From: Cedecea neteri
GTDB lineage: Bacteria > Pseudomonadota > Gammaproteobacteria > Enterobacterales > Enterobacteriaceae
DNA length: 64,000 bases
Direction of reading: 5' to 3'
Assembly (NCBI RefSeq): GCF_000758325.1
Contig: NZ_CP009459.1
Location: forward strand, 1,984,001 to 2,048,000
Positions 24,837-33,353 of this stretch are shown here, piece after piece; the first letter of the stretch is position 1; each line of letters begins with the position of its first letter. Position numbers and translations under genes: made by a program. The notes beneath the pieces were generated by a model. The model did no database searches, had not been told where the DNA came from, and saw only the letters and a program-made list of their open reading frames with translations.

Positions 24837-24852
24837 TGCAGGAACCAGGCCA
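24837..24852 (-). promoter_or_regulatory. weak candidate sigma54 promoter for hpxC
   Basis: Minus strand reads TGGCCTGGTTCCTGCA, with the GG and GC doublets at correct spacing but three mismatches to TGGCACN5TTGCA. Mentioned because two stronger sigma54 sites occur in the same cluster. Confidence 0.3.
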
Positions 24853-24864
24853 GGTTTGCATTTC

Positions 24865-24896
24865 TTGTATTCAATTATCAATGATATTGTATACAA
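24865..24896. promoter_or_regulatory. candidate HpxS (GntR) operators
   Basis: Two related palindromes, TTGTATTCAA (24865-24874) and TTGTATACAA (24887-24896), lie with centres 22 bp apart on the same DNA face between divergent hpxC and hpxS. GntR/FadR-type regulators commonly bind such TTGTA-TACAA palindromes. Binding by HpxS is inferred. Confidence 0.55.
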
Positions 24897-24929
24897 ATAT
24901 AGGGTGCCTGGTGCTAACAGGAGAGGTGA

Positions 24930-25643
24930 ATGAAACGTGATTTCGGGGTGACAGCCCCAGCAGAACTGCATGATAAAGAAGCCGTTATCTGGCAATCGCT
25001 GATGACGGCGATGGTCGAACACCAGCTGCCGCCGGGCAGTAAACTGCCGGAAGAAGCGCTGGCGGAAGTTTTTGGCATCAGCCGAACCGGGATCCGTAAA
25101 GTCTTAACGCGCCTCGCAACGGTGCAAATGATCACCATGCTGCCCGGGCGTGGTGCATTTGTGGCGATGCCGGACGTTGAAGAATCAAAAGCGATCTTCC
25201 AGACGCGCTCCGTTCTCGAATGCGCCAACCTGCCTCATGTACTCGAGCATCTTCAGGCGCCGCACCTTGCCGCGCTGCGTAAAATCATCCAGCAGGAAGA
25301 AAAGGCGCACCGCGACGGAGATGGGCCGGCTGCAATCCGCCTGTCGGCGGCGTTTCATATTCAGTTGCAGGCTATCTCCGGCAACGCCGTGCTGACGGAA
25401 ATGGTCACCAGTTTGACGCACCGCTCCTCGCTGGTGATCGCTGCCTGGGGCGCGCCGTGGCAGCGGGGCTGCCGCTGTGACGATCATGAACACCTTATCG
25501 ATCTGCTGCGCAAAAAAGACATTGAGTCGCTGACGCTGGCGATGCAGCACCACTTCGATCACATTGTTTCCAGCCTGCATTTTGAGCGCAGCGGTGAAAC
25601 CACCCCAGACTTCGCCCGCCTCTTCGGCACCCGACAGGAATAA
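24930..25643 (+). CDS. hpxS: HpxS GntR-family regulator
   Basis: 237-aa regulator of the FadR subfamily. The winged HTH (about 15-80) includes L-P-E-E-A-L-A-E-V-F-G-I-S-R-T-G-I-R-K. A helical FCD ligand/metal domain follows, with the C-terminal histidine motif D-H-E-H-L and H-H-F-D-H. Two nt before hpxA, so co-transcribed as hpxSAB. In Klebsiella HpxS controls allantoinase genes. Confidence 0.85.
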   Translation: MKRDFGVTAPAELHDKEAVIWQSLMTAMVEHQLPPGSKLPEEALAEVFGISRTGIRKVLTRLATVQMITMLPGRGAFVAMPDVEESKAIFQTRSVLECANLPHVLEHLQAPHLAALRKIIQQEEKAHRDGDGPAAIRLSAAFHIQLQAISGNAVLTEMVTSLTHRSSLVIAAWGAPWQRGCRCDDHEHLIDLLRKKDIESLTLAMQHHFDHIVSSLHFERSGETTPDFARLFGTRQE

Positions 25644-25645
25644 CC

Positions 25646-26383
25646 ATGCCACAGCCTATTATTCAAGTGATCAACCCCAACACCAGCCTGGCGATGACGC
25701 ACACCATTGCAGAAGCCGCGCGTAGCGTTGCCGCCCCCGGTACGCAAATCCTCGCGACTTGCCCGGAACAGGGCGTGGAGTCAATCGAAGGGCACTTTGA
25801 CGAAGCCATTGCGGCCATCGGCGTGCTGGAACAAATTCAGCATGGCAAAGCGCAGGGCGCGAACGGACACGTCATCGCCTGCTTTGGCGACCCAGGGCTG
25901 CTGGCGGCGCGTGAGATAGCCAGCGGGCCGGTGATTGGCATTGCCGAAGCGGCCATGCATATGGCCACGATGGTCGCCACCCGCTTCTCTATCGTCACCA
26001 CGCTGCCGCGCACGGTGATCATTGCCCGCCATTTACTGCAGCAATACGGCTTTGAACATCACTGCGCGGCGCTGCATGCCATCGATCTGCCCGTGCTGGC
26101 GCTGGAAGACGGCACCGGGCTGGCTCAACGCATGGTGCGTGAGCGCTGCATTCAGGCCAAAAAAGAAGACAACAGCGGGGCAATCGTGCTGGGCTGCGGC
26201 GGCATGGCAAACCTGGCGAAAGAGCTGACCGAAGAGATCGGCATCCCGGTCATCGACGGCGTCACAGCGGCGGTGAAGCTGGTGGAATCGCTGGTTGCGC
26301 TGGGCATCGGCACCAGTAAATTTGGTGACCTTGCGTATCCGAATAAAAAGCCGCTTTCCGGCTCTTTTGCTCGCCTGGGTTAA
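25646..26383 (+). CDS. hpxA: HpxA allantoin racemase
   Basis: 245-aa Asp/Glu/hydantoin racemase-family enzyme. Two catalytic cysteines are visible in I-A-C-F-G-D-P-G and L-G-C-G-G-M-A, as in cofactor-independent hydantoin/allantoin racemases. Interconverts (R)- and (S)-allantoin so that both feed allantoinase. Directly follows hpxS and precedes hpxB. Confidence 0.9.
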   Translation: MPQPIIQVINPNTSLAMTHTIAEAARSVAAPGTQILATCPEQGVESIEGHFDEAIAAIGVLEQIQHGKAQGANGHVIACFGDPGLLAAREIASGPVIGIAEAAMHMATMVATRFSIVTTLPRTVIIARHLLQQYGFEHHCAALHAIDLPVLALEDGTGLAQRMVRERCIQAKKEDNSGAIVLGCGGMANLAKELTEEIGIPVIDGVTAAVKLVESLVALGIGTSKFGDLAYPNKKPLSGSFARLG

Positions 26384-26400
26384 GGTTAAAGAGGCCAACT

Positions 26401-27357
26401 ATGACGGAAGAACAAAAGCGTAATCGCTACCCTTTTACCGAAAACTATCCGCGCGATCTCGCCGGTTATGCCGGCAATCCTCCCCATGCGCAGTGGCCGA
26501 ACGGCGCGCGTATTGCGGTTCAGTTTGTCCTGAACTTTGAAGAAGGGGCGGAAAACAACGTTCTGCACGGCGACAGCGGCTCGGAACAATTTCTCTCGGA
26601 TATCATCGGGGCGGCCAGTTTTCCCGATCGCCATATGTCGATGGACTCCCTGTACGAATACGGCTCCCGGGCAGGGTTCTGGCGTATCCACAATGAATTT
26701 CAGAAGCGCGGCCTGCCTTTGACGGTGTTTGGCGTCGCCATGGCGCTGGCCCGTAACCCGGAGATTGTGGCCGCGATCAAAGCCGCCGATTACGACGTGG
26801 TCAGCCACGGCTGGCGCTGGATCCATTATCAGAATATGGACGTTGCCACCGAGCGCCAGCACCTGCATCAGGCGATGGAAATCCTGGAAGATCTGTTCGG
26901 CTCCCGTCCGCTGGGCTGGTACACCGGGCGCGATAGCCCCAATACCCGCAGGCTGGTGGTTGAGCACGGCGGCATCCTGTACGACAGCGATTATTACGGC
27001 GACGATCTGCCTTTCTGGAGCAAAGTGGCCTGCGAAGACGGTAGCACCAAACCCCATCTGATCGTGCCGTACACGCTGGATACCAATGACATGCGCTTCG
27101 CCACCGCGCAGGGGTTCAATACCGCAGAGCAGTTTTACACCTACCTGAAAGACAGTTTCGACGTGCTGTATGAAGAAGGCGACACGGCACCGAAAATGAT
27201 GTCCATCGGCATGCATTGCCGCCTGTTAGGGCGACCAGGCCGCTTCCGGGCGCTGCAGCGTTTTCTGGATTACGTGCAGCAACATGAAGGGGTGTGGATT
27301 TGCAGAAGGCGGGACATTGCCGAGCATTGGGTGAAGACGCATCCGTTTGTTGAGTAA
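26401..27357 (+). CDS. hpxB: HpxB allantoinase (PuuE type, metal-independent)
   Basis: 318-aa polysaccharide-deacetylase (NodB-like) fold protein of the PuuE allantoinase family. It lacks the amidohydrolase metal motif and shows V-S-H-G-W-R-W-I-H-Y and Y-T-G-R-D-S-P-N-T-R, as in PuuE. Hydrolyses allantoin to allantoate. GAGG precedes the ATG. Last gene of hpxSAB. Confidence 0.92.
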   Translation: MTEEQKRNRYPFTENYPRDLAGYAGNPPHAQWPNGARIAVQFVLNFEEGAENNVLHGDSGSEQFLSDIIGAASFPDRHMSMDSLYEYGSRAGFWRIHNEFQKRGLPLTVFGVAMALARNPEIVAAIKAADYDVVSHGWRWIHYQNMDVATERQHLHQAMEILEDLFGSRPLGWYTGRDSPNTRRLVVEHGGILYDSDYYGDDLPFWSKVACEDGSTKPHLIVPYTLDTNDMRFATAQGFNTAEQFYTYLKDSFDVLYEEGDTAPKMMSIGMHCRLLGRPGRFRALQRFLDYVQQHEGVWICRRRDIAEHWVKTHPFVE

Positions 27358-27380
27358 TATTTATTGCTATCAGGCTGTTA

Positions 27381-27420
27381 TCCCCTCTCCCGTTCGGGGA
27401 GAGGGCCAGGGTGAGGGGGA
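27381..27420. repeat. palindromic intergenic repeat
   Basis: TCCCCTCTCCC-gttc-GGGGAGAGGG followed by CCAGGGTGAGGGG. A related unit lies at 41813-41841, so this looks like a dispersed extragenic palindrome family. It sits between convergent hpxB and hpxZ and may stabilise 3' ends. Confidence 0.7.
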
Positions 27421-27422
27421 AA

Positions 27423-27806
27423 TCACCCCATTAAACTCACATGCGCCGCCACAATCTTCCAGCCAGATGCAAACCGAACCCAGGTCTGCATCTGGCGGCC
27501 AATCTTATCGCTACCTTCTCGCGTAAACTCAGTACTTGCTACCGCCAAATCGTCGCTAAATGTTGTAATGACGGTGTTTCTCAGCTGGCGATCCAGTCCC
27601 TTCGGTGAGCGCCCGTTGCGGAAAGCGCGGATCTGCTCAATACCATACAGGTTTTCCGTTGCGCCAAAACGCACGGTGCGAGCATCCTCCCAGAACAGCT
27701 CATCCAGAACGGCGACGTCATTGGTAATCAGCGCCTGCTCGTAGCGATAAAATGCCGCAGTGACTTCATTTAAAACGGCCGGGCGGTCGATATTATCTCG
27801 CATCAT
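27423..27806 (-). CDS. hpxZ: HpxZ (AtzH/DUF3225-like)
   Basis: 127-aa protein of the SnoaL/NTF2-like DUF3225 family. Family blocks are F-W-E-D-A-R-T-V-R-F-G and R-N-G-R-S-P-K-G-L-D-R-Q-L. Last gene of hpxWXYZ. The AtzH homologue hydrolyses 1,3-dicarboxyurea in cyanurate breakdown, so a role with HpxXY on oxalurate is a reasonable inference. Confidence 0.82.
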   Translation of the reverse strand: MMRDNIDRPAVLNEVTAAFYRYEQALITNDVAVLDELFWEDARTVRFGATENLYGIEQIRAFRNGRSPKGLDRQLRNTVITTFSDDLAVASTEFTREGSDKIGRQMQTWVRFASGWKIVAAHVSLMG

Positions 27807-29183
27807 TTAATTTACCTTCGTCTGTAAAATGCCCTGAACTTCCAGGCGGCGTGCGGCCTGCAAGCAAGCGTCTTCCCGCCACGGTGCGGCAATCAGCTGT
27901 ACGCCAATCGGCAAACCGCTGGCTGCGATCAGCGGGGCGCTGACAACCGGCAGCCCGAGGAAAGAGATCGGCTGCGTCAGGATCCCCATACTGGCTTTGA
28001 CCGGGATCTCCTGCCCGTTGATGTGCATGGTTTGCTGGCCGATAAGCGTGGCGCAGCAGGGCGTGGCGGGCGCAACGAGCAGATCAAAATGGTCAAAGAG
28101 CGGCAGCGTGCGATCGCGGAACCAGGCGCGGAAGCGCTGCGCCTGCGTGTACCAGGCCGACGGCGTCATGGCCCCGGCCAGAAGGCGTTCGCGAGAATTA
28201 GGCTCGAAGCGTTCAGGGATGTTTCGCAGCGCGGGCAGATACTGATTGCCCCCTTCGGCGGCGGTTAACAAAAAGGCCGCCGAGCGGGCGAGTTCAGCCT
28301 CTGGCATAGAAACTTTCTCCGTCGCCTGGAGTGCTTTGGCTACCCGGCTAACGGCTTCTTTTGCATCTTCATCACACCAGTTTTCAAAGAAACCATCCAG
28401 CACCGCCACGCGAAGCTGCGTATCACGATCAAGCGCTGCGCAAACCGGCTCAATGGCGCGCAAAGTCTGAAATTGATCGCTGCCATCATACCCTTGCAGT
28501 ACATCGTAAACCGCCGCGACATCCTCCACGCTGCGAGCCAGCGGGCCGATATGGTCGAGGCTGGCGACAAAGGGATGGCTGCCGCCGCGTGACAGGCGAC
28601 CAAAAGTCGGCTTCAGGCCCACGAGCCCGCAAAGTGAAGACGGGACGCGAATGGAGCCGTTGGTGTCGGTGCCAAGGGTAAAATTCACCATGCCCGCCGC
28701 CACCGCCGCCGCTGAGCCACCGGACGAGCCGCCGGCAATACGCGAGAGATCGTGCGGGTTTTTGGTGGCTCCGTAATAACTGTTTTCCGTGGTGAAGCCG
28801 TAGGCATAGGCATCCATATTCAACGCCCCGCTTAGCATTCCCCCCGCTTTTTGCAGTTGTGTAATAGCGAAGGCATCTTCGGCGGCCGCGGGGTGCCCGG
28901 CAAACAGCTCTGCGCCTGAAAGGGTTGTTACCCCTTTAATATCGAAAAGATTTTTTACTGCGTAAGGCACACCCGCCAGCGCGGGTAAAGGGCTACCGCG
29001 ACTAATCAATTGGTCGACCGAGGCCGCCTCCTCCAGAAGACGATCCTGGGTGACACCGGTAAAAGCATTAAGCTGCGGGTTTCGCTGCTCAATCTTTGCC
29101 AGCGTTTGCTGGGCCAGCTCGGTAGCTGAAAAATCTTTGTCCCGCAGCCCCTGCTGGATCTGGCGGATAGAAAGGGCGGTCAT
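27807..29183 (-). CDS. hpxY: HpxY amidase (AtzE-like amidase-signature enzyme)
   Basis: 458-aa amidase-signature protein. The Ser-cisSer-Lys triad is visible in V-P-Y-A-V-K-N-L and G-G-S-S-G-G-S-A-A-A-V. Closest family is AtzE, which works with the small AtzG subunit; hpxX encodes the AtzG-like partner and overlaps hpxY by 4 nt. Likely splits oxalurate to oxamate plus carbamate (role inferred from the Klebsiella hpx pathway). Confidence 0.85.
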   Translation of the reverse strand: MTALSIRQIQQGLRDKDFSATELAQQTLAKIEQRNPQLNAFTGVTQDRLLEEAASVDQLISRGSPLPALAGVPYAVKNLFDIKGVTTLSGAELFAGHPAAAEDAFAITQLQKAGGMLSGALNMDAYAYGFTTENSYYGATKNPHDLSRIAGGSSGGSAAAVAAGMVNFTLGTDTNGSIRVPSSLCGLVGLKPTFGRLSRGGSHPFVASLDHIGPLARSVEDVAAVYDVLQGYDGSDQFQTLRAIEPVCAALDRDTQLRVAVLDGFFENWCDEDAKEAVSRVAKALQATEKVSMPEAELARSAAFLLTAAEGGNQYLPALRNIPERFEPNSRERLLAGAMTPSAWYTQAQRFRAWFRDRTLPLFDHFDLLVAPATPCCATLIGQQTMHINGQEIPVKASMGILTQPISFLGLPVVSAPLIAASGLPIGVQLIAAPWREDACLQAARRLEVQGILQTKVN

Positions 29184-29368
29184 AACGTATAAACTCCGGC
29201 GGTTTCCTGGCGGTCGGCAAGTGGGAAGGCCATCAGCGGTTCAGCCATCGCCGCAATGCGTGTCAGCTGCAGCTCCAGCTCTTTGCGGCGCTCGTCGGTC
29301 AGCGGCACGGCGAGCAACTGCTCCATCAGGGCAATGTAGGGCTGCCACTCAAAAGAAGATTGATTCAT
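29180..29368 (-). CDS. hpxX: HpxX small subunit (AtzG/DUF4089-like)
   Basis: 62-aa helical protein. I start at M-N-Q-S-S-F because it follows the hpxW stop by 11 nt and matches the family. In AtzEG the small subunit is needed for amidase folding and activity. Translationally coupled to hpxY by a 4-nt overlap. Confidence 0.8.
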   Translation of the reverse strand: MNQSSFEWQPYIALMEQLLAVPLTDERRKELELQLTRIAAMAEPLMAFPLADRQETAGVYTL

Positions 29369-29379
29369 TGATATTTTCC

Positions 29380-30963
29380 TCAAAAGCCTGCGGCGCTGCC
29401 GTTGCTGCGGGGATCCCACGCACCTTCGAGCATGCCATTGGTATGTCTGACGATGGCGCCGGCGTGGCCGACGATCTCGCTGAAGGCAGGGACTGTTTCT
29501 ACTTCGTGTCCCAGAGCCTCAAGCGCAGTGACGGTGTCGGGGCTGAAGCGGCTTTCAAGTTTAAGACTGTCGGAAACCTGCCCCCAGGTGCGGCCCAGCA
29601 GCCAGCGCGGCGCGCAAATCGCCTCCTGTAAATCGATGCCCTGCAGCACATAGCGGGTAAAGATTGTCGCCTGTGTTTGCGGCTGGCCGTCGCCGCCCAT
29701 CGAGCCGTAGACCAGCGTTCTGCCATCGGCGAGCCTGGCCGCCGCCGGGTTCAGGGTGTGGAACGGTTTTTTGCCCGGTGCCAGCGCCAGCAGATGATCC
29801 GCATCGAGGCTGAAAGAAGCGCCGCGGTTTTGCCATAGCACGCCGCTTTTAGGCAGCACAACCCCGCTGCCGAACTCGTGATAAATACTTTGGATAAACG
29901 ACACGGCCAGGCCGTTACCGTCTATAACACCCATCCAGACCGTGTCGCCCGGGCCTTTGCCTTTGCCCCATGGGGCGGCGCTCTGGTCGTCAATTTTCGC
30001 GGCCAGCAGATCCAACTCTTCAGGATCTAGCAGGTTTTGTATTGAGGTCGCGATCAGGCGTGGGTCGGTGATATGCCTGTCGCGCAGCGCAAAGGCTTTT
30101 TTGGTGGCTTCCACGATGCGGTGTATGGTCTGAACTTCACTGGCGTTTGCCATCGACAGGCGGTCAGTAATGCCGAGGATCGCCAGCGAGACCAGCCCTT
30201 GCGTCGGCGGGGCGAGATTAAAAACTTCCCCGGCCTGGTGCTCAAGTCGAAGTGGTTTGCTGCGGGTTGCCCGATGTGCTGCGAGGTCAGCCGCGACGAT
30301 CGGCAGCCCCAGTTCGGCCAGCTCTTCGGCAATGATTGAAGCCAGCGGGCCGCGATAGAAACTGTCCAGGCCTTCAACCGTCATTCGCGTCAGGGTCGCG
30401 GCCAGTCGGGGCTGTGTGAAACGACTCCCGGTCGCGGGCACTTCACCACGCTGCAGGAAGGTGTTGGCAAAACCAGGAACATCAACCAGCTCGGCGTACT
30501 TGCTTTGTGTCGCGTTCGCCTGAGAGGCGGTGACCGGGATCCCGTCCGCCGCATAGCGAATAGCATCGGCCATTAAGCGGGAAAGCGGCATCTGCCCGCC
30601 GCCAAGCTCCGATGACACTTTTAGCGCTTCTGCCCAGCCGCTCAGCGTGCCGGGCACGGTCAATGCAGCCCGAGTGCCGCGATGGGGAATGGCGCGTTCT
30701 CCCCGGTAGAAATCCAGTGACGCCAGTGAGCCGGCAGCGCCGCTGGCGTCGATGGCTACGGGTTCGCCTTCTGGCGGAACAATCAGCCAAAATCCGTCCC
30801 CGCCTATGCCGTTCATATGCGGATAAACCACCGCGATAGTGGCGGCGGCTGCGACCATCGCTTCAATCGCATCGCCGCCCTGACGCAGGACGGAGAGCGC
30901 ACTTTCAGAGGCCAGATGGTGAGGCGTCACCGCCATGCCACCGGGGGCCATATTGCTTTGCAT
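29380..30963 (-). CDS. hpxW: HpxW oxamate amidohydrolase (gamma-glutamyltransferase fold)
   Basis: 527-aa Ntn-hydrolase related to gamma-glutamyltransferases. The self-cleavage and nucleophile Thr is in G-P-G-D-T-V-W-M. In Klebsiella HpxW converts oxamate to oxalate plus ammonia, the last step of urate nitrogen recovery. First gene of hpxWXYZ. A sigma54 promoter lies 46 nt upstream (31009-31024). Confidence 0.88.
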   Translation of the reverse strand: MQSNMAPGGMAVTPHHLASESALSVLRQGGDAIEAMVAAAATIAVVYPHMNGIGGDGFWLIVPPEGEPVAIDASGAAGSLASLDFYRGERAIPHRGTRAALTVPGTLSGWAEALKVSSELGGGQMPLSRLMADAIRYAADGIPVTASQANATQSKYAELVDVPGFANTFLQRGEVPATGSRFTQPRLAATLTRMTVEGLDSFYRGPLASIIAEELAELGLPIVAADLAAHRATRSKPLRLEHQAGEVFNLAPPTQGLVSLAILGITDRLSMANASEVQTIHRIVEATKKAFALRDRHITDPRLIATSIQNLLDPEELDLLAAKIDDQSAAPWGKGKGPGDTVWMGVIDGNGLAVSFIQSIYHEFGSGVVLPKSGVLWQNRGASFSLDADHLLALAPGKKPFHTLNPAAARLADGRTLVYGSMGGDGQPQTQATIFTRYVLQGIDLQEAICAPRWLLGRTWGQVSDSLKLESRFSPDTVTALEALGHEVETVPAFSEIVGHAGAIVRHTNGMLEGAWDPRSNGSAAGF

Positions 30964-31008
30964 ATTTTTCTTCTCTTGCAGGAATTCCGCTCGGATAGGG
31001 AAATCCGA

Positions 31009-31024
31009 AGCAAGAGATGTTCCA
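31009..31024 (-). promoter_or_regulatory. sigma54 promoter of hpxWXYZ
   Basis: Minus strand TGGAAC-atctc-TTGCT matches the -24/-12 consensus TGGCACN5TTGCW with one mismatch and exact GG/GC spacing. The inferred start site near 30997 is about 35 nt before the hpxW ATG. Confidence 0.65.
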
Positions 31025-31060
31025 GGTTGACGAGGATCGTTTCACTGTGTCAGGCTTCGA

Positions 31061-31071
31061 TGAAACAAAAG
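31061..31071 (+). promoter_or_regulatory. candidate HpxU operator, copy 1
   Basis: TGAAACAAAAG lies just before the hpxU ribosome-binding site. The identical 11-mer occurs inverted at 32079-32089 upstream of hpxJ. A shared exact 11-mer at both promoters flanking hpxU suggests its operator (inference). Confidence 0.45.
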
Positions 31072-31085
31072 TTACAGGAGTCAGC

Positions 31086-31925
31086 ATGAAACAGTTAGAC
31101 GAGCGGTTGCGGGCATCATGGGCGCTTTTTTCCCCGCAGGAGCAGCGCGTGGCCTCCTTCATCGTTGACCATTTTGATGACTTGATCAGCTACAACAGCG
31201 CCGAGCTGGCGCGGCTTTCAGGCGTGTCTAAGGCCACCGTGAGCCGCCTGTTTAAGCGCTTAGGCTACGAGCGCTACAAAGATATGCGCGAAGAGCTGCG
31301 TACCCTGCGGCAGAGCGGGATGCCGCTGACGGAAAACCGCGATGCCGTGCAGGGCAATACGCTGCTGGCGCGTCATTACAAGCAGGAAATGGCGAACCTC
31401 ACTCAACTGGTGAATCAGCTGGAAGCGGGTCCGTTTGCCGAAGTGGTCAATGCCCTTGTGACCGGGAAGCGCCTATTTATCATTGGGATGCGTAACTCCT
31501 GGCCGGTGGCGATGCACTTGCGCCAGCAGCTTTTGCAGGTGCGCAGCGGCGTACATCTGCTCCCGCAGCCGGGGCAGACGTTGGCGGAAGAGCTGGTGGA
31601 TATTGGCCCGGAAGATTGTGTGGTCACCGTGGCATTTCGCCGCCGACCGCGCATTGTCAAGCCGCTGCTCGTCAGTTTGCAGCAGCGCGGTATACCGCTG
31701 GTGGTGCTGAGCGAGCCGGGTTCGGCGGGGCTGGCAGATTACTCTGGCTGGCATTTGAGCGCGCCGCTCGATAGCGTTTCGGCGTTCGACAGTTACAGCA
31801 GCGCCATGAGCCTGGTGAATTTACTGGCTAACGCGGTGCTGCATGAATCATTGACCACTGGACGTCAGCGTATCCATAATATCGCTGAATTGTATACAGA
31901 GCTGGACGAGCTCGAACAGCGTTGA
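31086..31925 (+). CDS. hpxU: HpxU RpiR-family repressor
   Basis: 279-aa MurR/RpiR regulator. The N-terminal HTH (about 1-77) contains L-A-R-L-S-G-V-S-K-A-T-V-S-R-L-F-K-R-L-G, and a SIS domain (about 110-260) follows. ATG chosen because CAGGAG lies 7 nt upstream. It sits between hpxW (divergent) and hpxJ. In Klebsiella the RpiR regulator HpxU represses allantoate catabolic genes, which fits this position. Confidence 0.85.
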   Translation: MKQLDERLRASWALFSPQEQRVASFIVDHFDDLISYNSAELARLSGVSKATVSRLFKRLGYERYKDMREELRTLRQSGMPLTENRDAVQGNTLLARHYKQEMANLTQLVNQLEAGPFAEVVNALVTGKRLFIIGMRNSWPVAMHLRQQLLQVRSGVHLLPQPGQTLAEELVDIGPEDCVVTVAFRRRPRIVKPLLVSLQQRGIPLVVLSEPGSAGLADYSGWHLSAPLDSVSAFDSYSSAMSLVNLLANAVLHESLTTGRQRIHNIAELYTELDELEQR

Positions 31926-32044
31926 TGCTCCCCGCTGGTGCAGCTGCACAGTTCGGGTGAGCCAAAAGAGTTCATCGTTTTTACCCAAACCTGTTTTTCC
32001 GCGCTGGCTTAAGCCTGTCAGCCGGAAAAAATTTTGCCTGCGGC

Positions 32045-32060
32045 TGGCACATTAGTTGCA
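32045..32060 (+). promoter_or_regulatory. sigma54 promoter of hpxJK
   Basis: TGGCAC-attag-TTGCA is a perfect match to the -24/-12 consensus TGGCACN5TTGCW. The expected start site near 32072 lies 40 nt before the hpxJ ATG. It implies RpoN/NtrC-type nitrogen control. Confidence 0.8.
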
Positions 32061-32078
32061 AAAGATGGTTATAAGAAT

Positions 32079-32089
32079 CTTTTGTTTCA
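32079..32089 (-). promoter_or_regulatory. candidate HpxU operator, copy 2
   Basis: CTTTTGTTTCA, the inverse of TGAAACAAAAG at 31061-31071. It falls just downstream of the inferred sigma54 start site, a position suited to repression. Confidence 0.45.
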
Positions 32090-32111
32090 ATCTCAGACTC
32101 AAGGAATCGCC

Positions 32112-33353
32112 ATGTTTGATATTCAGCAGTTTTCCCAGATCAATCCGCCGCACCGTTTGCTGATGGGGCCAGGCCCGATCAATGCCGATCCGCGCGTGCT
32201 GCGTGCCATGGCGAGCCAGCTTATCGGCCAGTACGACCCGGTGATGACGGGTTATATGAATGAGGTGATGGTGCTGTACCGCGAGCTCTTCCGCACCGAA
32301 AACAAGTGGACGATGCTGGTGGACGGCACTTCCCGCGCCGGGATCGAGGCCATTTTGCTGTCGGCTATTCGCCCTGGCGATAAAGTGCTTGTGCCCGTGT
32401 TTGGCCGCTTTGGTCACCTGCTGTGTGAGATTGCCCGCCGCTGTCGCGCTGAAGTCCACACTATTGAAGTGCCGTGGGGCGAAGTATTCAGCCCGCAGCA
32501 AATCGAAGATGCCATCAAAGCGGTAAAACCTCGCCTGCTGCTGACCGTGCAGGGCGATACTTCCACCACGATGCTGCAGCCGCTGGCCGAACTGGGCGAG
32601 ATTTGCCGCCGCTACGGCGTGCTGTTTTACACCGATGCCACGGCGTCGTTTGGCGGGAACGAACTGCTCACCGATGCCTGGGGACTGGATGCCGTTTCCG
32701 CCGGGTTACAGAAGTGCCTGGGCGGCCCGTCAGGCAGCTCACCGGTCACCCTTAGCCCGAAAATGGAAGAGGCTATTCGCCGCCGTAAATGCGTGGAAGA
32801 AGGTATTCGCACCGCTGCCCATCAGGACGGAGACGAAGAGATGATCTACTCCAACTACTTCGATCTGGGCATGATCATGGACTACTGGGGGCCGGAACGC
32901 CTGAACCACCACACCGAAGCAACGAGCATGCTGTTTGCTGCCCGCGAATGCGCCCGCGTTATCCTGGAAGAAGGTCTGGACGCCGGCATTGCCCGTCATG
33001 AGCTGCACGGCAGGGCGATGGTGGCGGGGATCCAGGGCATGGGGCTGGAAACCTTCGGCGACCTTAACCACAAGATGAACAACGTGCTCGGCGTGACTAT
33101 CCCGGCGCAGGTTCACGGCGAAGAAGTGCGTAAGCTGCTGCTGGAAGATTTCCATATCGAGATCGGCACCTCCTTCGGCCCGCTGCAGGGCAAAATCTGG
33201 CGTATCGGCACGATGGGCTATAACGCCCGCAAAGACTGCGTGCTGCAAACGCTCACCGCGCTGGAAGCGGTGCTTAACCGCCTCGGCTTTAAAAGCGTGC
33301 AGGGTGAAGCGATGCAGGCGGCGTGGAACGTTTACGCGCAGGGTGCTCGCTAA
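32112..33353 (+). CDS. hpxJ: HpxJ ureidoglycine aminotransferase
   Basis: 413-aa class V (alanine-glyoxylate type) PLP aminotransferase. The PLP lysine is in S-A-G-L-Q-K-C-L-G-G-P-S-G. The start M-F-D-I-Q-Q-F is preceded by AAGGAA, and the open frame upstream is non-coding leader. In Klebsiella the orthologue transfers the amino group of ureidoglycine to an oxo acid, giving oxalurate. It overlaps hpxK by one base (TAATG). Confidence 0.87.
   Translation: MFDIQQFSQINPPHRLLMGPGPINADPRVLRAMASQLIGQYDPVMTGYMNEVMVLYRELFRTENKWTMLVDGTSRAGIEAILLSAIRPGDKVLVPVFGRFGHLLCEIARRCRAEVHTIEVPWGEVFSPQQIEDAIKAVKPRLLLTVQGDTSTTMLQPLAELGEICRRYGVLFYTDATASFGGNELLTDAWGLDAVSAGLQKCLGGPSGSSPVTLSPKMEEAIRRRKCVEEGIRTAAHQDGDEEMIYSNYFDLGMIMDYWGPERLNHHTEATSMLFAARECARVILEEGLDAGIARHELHGRAMVAGIQGMGLETFGDLNHKMNNVLGVTIPAQVHGEEVRKLLLEDFHIEIGTSFGPLQGKIWRIGTMGYNARKDCVLQTLTALEAVLNRLGFKSVQGEAMQAAWNVYAQGAR

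Noticed and set aside
31926..31960. GGTGCAGCTGCAC as a possible NtrC site upstream of the hpxJ sigma54 promoter
   Set aside because: The half-sites are in the wrong order for the NtrC consensus (TGCAC...GTGCA), so I do not call it an enhancer site.
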